DNA of 9,008 bases from Chitinophagaceae bacterium (GTDB taxonomy: Bacteria; Bacteroidota; Bacteroidia; Chitinophagales; Chitinophagaceae). Of this stretch, positions 6,274 through 9,008 are shown piece by piece. The DNA is taken from the NCBI GenBank assembly GCA_023251285.1, contig JAHEZB010000055.1, positions 1-9,008 of the forward strand, in the 5' to 3' direction. Numbering within the stretch: position 1 is the first letter of the stretch; the number at the start of each line of letters is the position of its first letter. Made by a program: the position numbers and the translations under genes. Under the pieces are notes generated by a model. It had not been told where the DNA came from, searched no databases, and saw only the letters and a program-made list of their open reading frames with translations.

Positions 6274-7871
6274 TTACAACACAATATTTTGCCTCCTGTC
6301 ACTTTTTTCGGGATAATCGGTATTAAAATGCAGGCCCCTGCTTTCATGCCTGAATTGCGCACTTTTTACTATTAAATATCCAACGGTGATCAGGTTTCTT
6401 AATTCACAAAGTTGCGGCGAAACCGTTGCAGTCTTATAAAATTCTTCCGTTTCTGTATGAAGCAGGTCAAGCCTTTTCATCGCTCTTTCAAGCCTCACAT
6501 TTGTTCTTACAATACCCACATAATCGGTCATCAACAATTGCAATTCTTTAAGGCTTTGTGTAATTAAGATCATTTCTTTTGGAGCATTCGTTCCTTTTGC
6601 ATTCCAGTCTGGAATGGCTTCATTAAATTCTATCGTTTTTATTCTTTTTACAGCATCCAAATAACAACGGTGAGCAAATACCATTGCTTCTAAAAGTGAG
6701 TTGCTGGCAAGCCTGTTGGCGCCATGCAATCCGGTACTGGCGCACTCTCCGCATGCATATAAATTCCCAATTGAACTTCTCCCCCATTCATCCACTTTAA
6801 TTCCACCACAACTGTAATGCGCTGCCGGAGCGACAGGAATATATTGCTTGGAAACATCAATTCCGATGGACAAACACTTCTCATAAATATTGGGAAAATG
6901 ATGCAGAAATTTTTCGTGGTCCATTTTTGTACAATCCAGAAAAACATGTTCTGTTCCATTTATTTTCATTTCACTGTCGATGGCTCTTGCTACAATATCA
7001 CGCGGCGCCAGATCTTTTCTTTCATCGTACTTTTCCATGAAGGCTTCGCCTTTTATATTTCGCAAAATTCCTCCATCACCGCGTACCGCTTCTGTAATTA
7101 AAAATGCCTGCCCGCTTTTTCCAGCTTCATACAAGGCAGTTGGATGAAACTGAATGAATTCCATGTTTTCAATTCTTCCTTTTGCCCTGTAAGCCATTGC
7201 CACACCATCGCCTGTAGCAATCGACGGATTGGTAGTGGTGCGATAAACCTGTCCATTTCCACCGGTAGCCAGCAAAGTAATTTTTGAAATGATTTTTTCA
7301 ATCTGATTGTTTTCCAGGTTCAAAACATAAACGCCAAAACATTCAATATCAGGTGTCGATTTTGTGACCAAAAAACCAAGGTGATGTTGCGTGATAATAT
7401 CGACTACAAAGCAATGGTCTATCAATTGAATGTTTGGCCTTTTAGCAATTTCTTCAAGCAATGTATCTTCTATTTCTTTTCCGGTAACATCCTTATGGTG
7501 AAGAATTCTGAATTCACTGTGGCCGCCTTCCTTTCCCAATGCATATTCACCCGTTTTATCTTTGTCAAAATCAGCGCCCCAGTTTATTATTTCCTTGATT
7601 CTTTCTACACCTTCTTTCACAACAATTTCTACAACTTCCGGATTGCACAAACCATCGCCTGCAATTAATGTGTCTTCAATATGTTTTTCAAAACTGTCAT
7701 TTTCAAAATCAGTAACGCCTGCTACGCCGCCCTGGGCGTACTTTGTATTCGTTTCTTCTGAAATTGTTTTGGTTAGAATCGTTATGGTTTTGTCAGGGCA
7801 TTCTCTTGCAACTTTCATGCATAAGTGAGCCCTGCAATGCCACTGCCGATTACTAGAAAATCTGTTTTCAT
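6274..7871 (-). CDS. nadB: L-aspartate oxidase NadB, frameshifted after codon 18
   Basis: NadB is the cytoplasmic flavoenzyme that oxidises L-aspartate to iminoaspartate, the first step of de novo NAD synthesis, which NadA then uses. From the ATG at 7871 the sequence reads MKTDFLVIGSGIAGLTYA, the FAD dinucleotide-binding start (GSGIAG at 9-14), then hits TGA at 7817-7815. Restoring one T (GCATGAAA to GCATTGAAA) joins it to the main frame as ALKVARE, giving 532 residues, the family's normal length. Without it, the open frame begins at an ATG at 7818 and lacks FAD binding. In corrected numbering: KYAQGGVAG (44-52), FHPTALY with His243, RDIVAR with Arg291, HYSCGGI with His352, and the signature GECASTGLHGANRLASNSLL (375-394). 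These fit the E. coli catalytic positions His244, Arg290 and His351. A C-terminal helical domain follows, ending in QNIVL. All hallmark residues are kept, so loss of function, if real, is recent. Confidence 0.93.
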
Positions 7872-7973
7872 TTTATAATTTAAGCTGTTTATCAAAATTG
7901 AATGAATCAAAAAAATACTTTTTTGCCTAAAGTTTTTGATGTTAATAAATATTCGGAATAAAAAAAATCTGAG

Positions 7974-7981
7974 CAAAAATA
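7974..7981 (-). promoter_or_regulatory. Candidate Bacteroidota -7 promoter element for nadB
   Basis: On the minus strand TATTTTTG matches TAnnTTTG, 102 nt before the corrected nadB start. No TTTG -33 box lies at the expected distance. The 217-nt gap between ispG and nadB is AT-rich and holds no other feature that I can support; no convincing ispG terminator is visible in it. Confidence 0.25.
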
Positions 7982-8088
7982 GGAGGCAATTGTTTGTTGT
8001 ATCCCATTTTTAAAAAATTAGCAGCTTTTAGGAGGTACTCTAATGATAAAACAAAAATCGTCTTATTTATTGCTTTGCTGAAGCTTGA

Positions 8089-9008
8089 TCAAACCGCAGC
8101 AGCAACAGCCGGCTCAACCCATGCATTGTTTTCCTTCAACAAACTGATCAGTTCTTCTACAGCAATTGCTTCAGGAATATTTCTTTTCACCACTTCTTTT
8201 CCTTTGTATAACGTGATCTTTCCAGGGCCGCTTCCTACATAACCAAAATCAGCATCAGCCATTTCCCCGGGACCGTTCACAATACAACCCATGATGGCGA
8301 TCTTTAATCCTTTCAAATGATGTGTTATGGCTCTTACTTTTGCGGTTGTTTCCTGGAGGTCGAATAACGTTCTGCCGCAGGAAGGACAACTGATAAATTC
8401 GGTTTTCGAAATCCTCGTTCTTGATGCCTGCAAAATTCCAAACGCAATAGAATTGATTAATTTATAATCAGGAACTTCATTGTTATCCAGATAATGATCG
8501 CTCAGTAAAATGCCGTTTCCAAATCCATCAATTAAAAGCGAACCGCTCTCAATCGCAAAGTGGATCAGACTTTCAGCAGTTGTCGGTTTTTCGCTGTCGC
8601 AAATAATGATTGCCGGATTCTCAATTTCTTTGTCCATTAATTCCAAAAACATTCTACGAATGCTTTGCATGGCGTTTCTGTTTTCAGTTCTTAAACACAA
8701 TACAGCTGTTCCGTCATTCTTTATTTTTTCTAAAAAATTTTCGCGATCGAAGTAAGTTACATTTTCCGAATAGCAATCGAGCATTACAAAATTGATCGAA
8801 GAAGATTTTTCTAAAGAATCGTTGAGAAATTGTTGTTCGTTTAACAGAGGGAAACATTTTGTGTTATCAGAAGTTAGCTTCCATAAATCATAATTGTAAA
8901 TTAATTTCAGCGTTCCGGGCAAAGCAAAATCAATTATATTTTCTCCGCAGAAAATATAATCGGCGGCCATATCACCAATGTTCCATTTATCAGTAACACG
9001 ATTATACC
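8089..9008 (-). CDS. ispG: 4-hydroxy-3-methylbut-2-enyl-diphosphate synthase IspG, C-terminal part (5' end outside)
   Basis: IspG (GcpE) is the cytoplasmic 4Fe-4S enzyme that converts MEcPP to HMBPP in the MEP isoprenoid pathway. The leftward frame is open to the window edge; 305 residues are visible, the C-terminal half of a protein that in Bacteroidota usually exceeds 600 residues. The visible N-terminal portion (from YNRVTDKWNIGD through NIIDFALPGTLKL and on) belongs to the extra central domain found in the large IspG type of Bacteroidota, Chlamydiae and plants. The reductase-like end carries the cluster ligands: FISCPSCGRTLFDL (two Cys) and MGCIVNGPGEMADADFG (third Cys and the Glu), then VGSGPGKITLYKGKEVV. 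The tail is AVAAAV. An internal ATG at 8970 is not the start, since domain sequence continues upstream. It is followed by nadB on the same strand after 217 nt, so they may be separate units. Confidence 0.96.
   Translation of the reverse strand, partial: YNRVTDKWNIGDMAADYIFCGENIIDFALPGTLKLIYNYDLWKLTSDNTKCFPLLNEQQFLNDSLEKSSSINFVMLDCYSENVTYFDRENFLEKIKNDGTAVLCLRTENRNAMQSIRRMFLELMDKEIENPAIIICDSEKPTTAESLIHFAIESGSLLIDGFGNGILLSDHYLDNNEVPDYKLINSIAFGILQASRTRISKTEFISCPSCGRTLFDLQETTAKVRAITHHLKGLKIAIMGCIVNGPGEMADADFGYVGSGPGKITLYKGKEVVKRNIPEAIAVEELISLLKENNAWVEPAVAAAV

Noticed and set aside
7098..7301. Open frames inside nadB, ispG, GT87 and the deacetylase on other frames
   Set aside because: They are shadows of confidently identified genes, with no independent domain or motif.
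866..8039. AGTACCTCCT at 866-875 repeated inverted at 8030-8039
   Set aside because: A 10-base match between two places in 9 kb on either strand is expected many times by chance, and the flanks do not extend convincingly.
8070..8088. GCTT/AAGC mini-hairpin after ispG as a terminator
   Set aside because: A 4-bp stem with no adjacent T-run on the transcribed strand is too weak to call.

Overview
This is low-GC chromosomal DNA, most likely from a member of the Bacteroidota (Chitinophagia/Sphingobacteriia-like). Evidence: the protein sequences have a Bacteroidota character (TatC with a Cys-containing loop before its second visible membrane segment, IspG with an extra central domain, a Bacteroidota-type polyprenyl-phosphate glycosyltransferase). 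Start codons mostly lack Shine-Dalgarno sequences. Three sites match TAnnTTTG, the -7 element of Bacteroidota promoters. No rRNA, tRNA, CRISPR array, insertion sequence or phage gene was found.

Layout. Positions 1-1455 hold two rightward envelope genes: the end of tatC (Tat translocase) and an exported YkuD-type L,D-transpeptidase-like protein. A leftward sterol desaturase/fatty acid hydroxylase family gene follows (1518-2320). A 744-nt stretch without a convincing gene (2321-3064) carries two back-to-back hairpins, another inverted repeat and a candidate promoter. Positions 3065-6130 form a small glycan block: a GtrB/DPM1-like GT2 glycosyltransferase (+), a GT87/DUF2029-like multi-membrane glycosyltransferase (-, overlapping the GT2 gene tail to tail by 44 nt), and a NodB-type polysaccharide deacetylase (+, divergent from GT87). 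The right end is leftward housekeeping: a possible 36-codon small ORF, nadB (L-aspartate oxidase, NAD synthesis) and the 3' half of ispG (isoprenoid synthesis, MEP pathway).

The strongest observation is that two genes are each broken by the apparent loss of one T. nadB is interrupted after codon 18, which separates the FAD-binding GSGIAG motif from the rest of the enzyme. The desaturase gene is shifted after codon 230 and then reads a perfectly family-like C-terminus in the next frame. A third gene, the GT2 glycosyltransferase, runs through an A8T6 tract into an overlap with its neighbour and may have a third indel. Together these suggest either an indel-prone assembly or recent gene decay; only reads or a second assembly can decide.

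Functionally, the glycan block fits lipid-linked sugar chemistry: a GT2 enzyme could load a sugar onto polyprenyl phosphate, a GT-C enzyme could use such a donor on the outer face, and a deacetylase could trim N-acetyl sugars. This link is inferred from proximity and family; the three genes are not one operon. I saw no clear evidence of a novel defence, mobile or signalling system.
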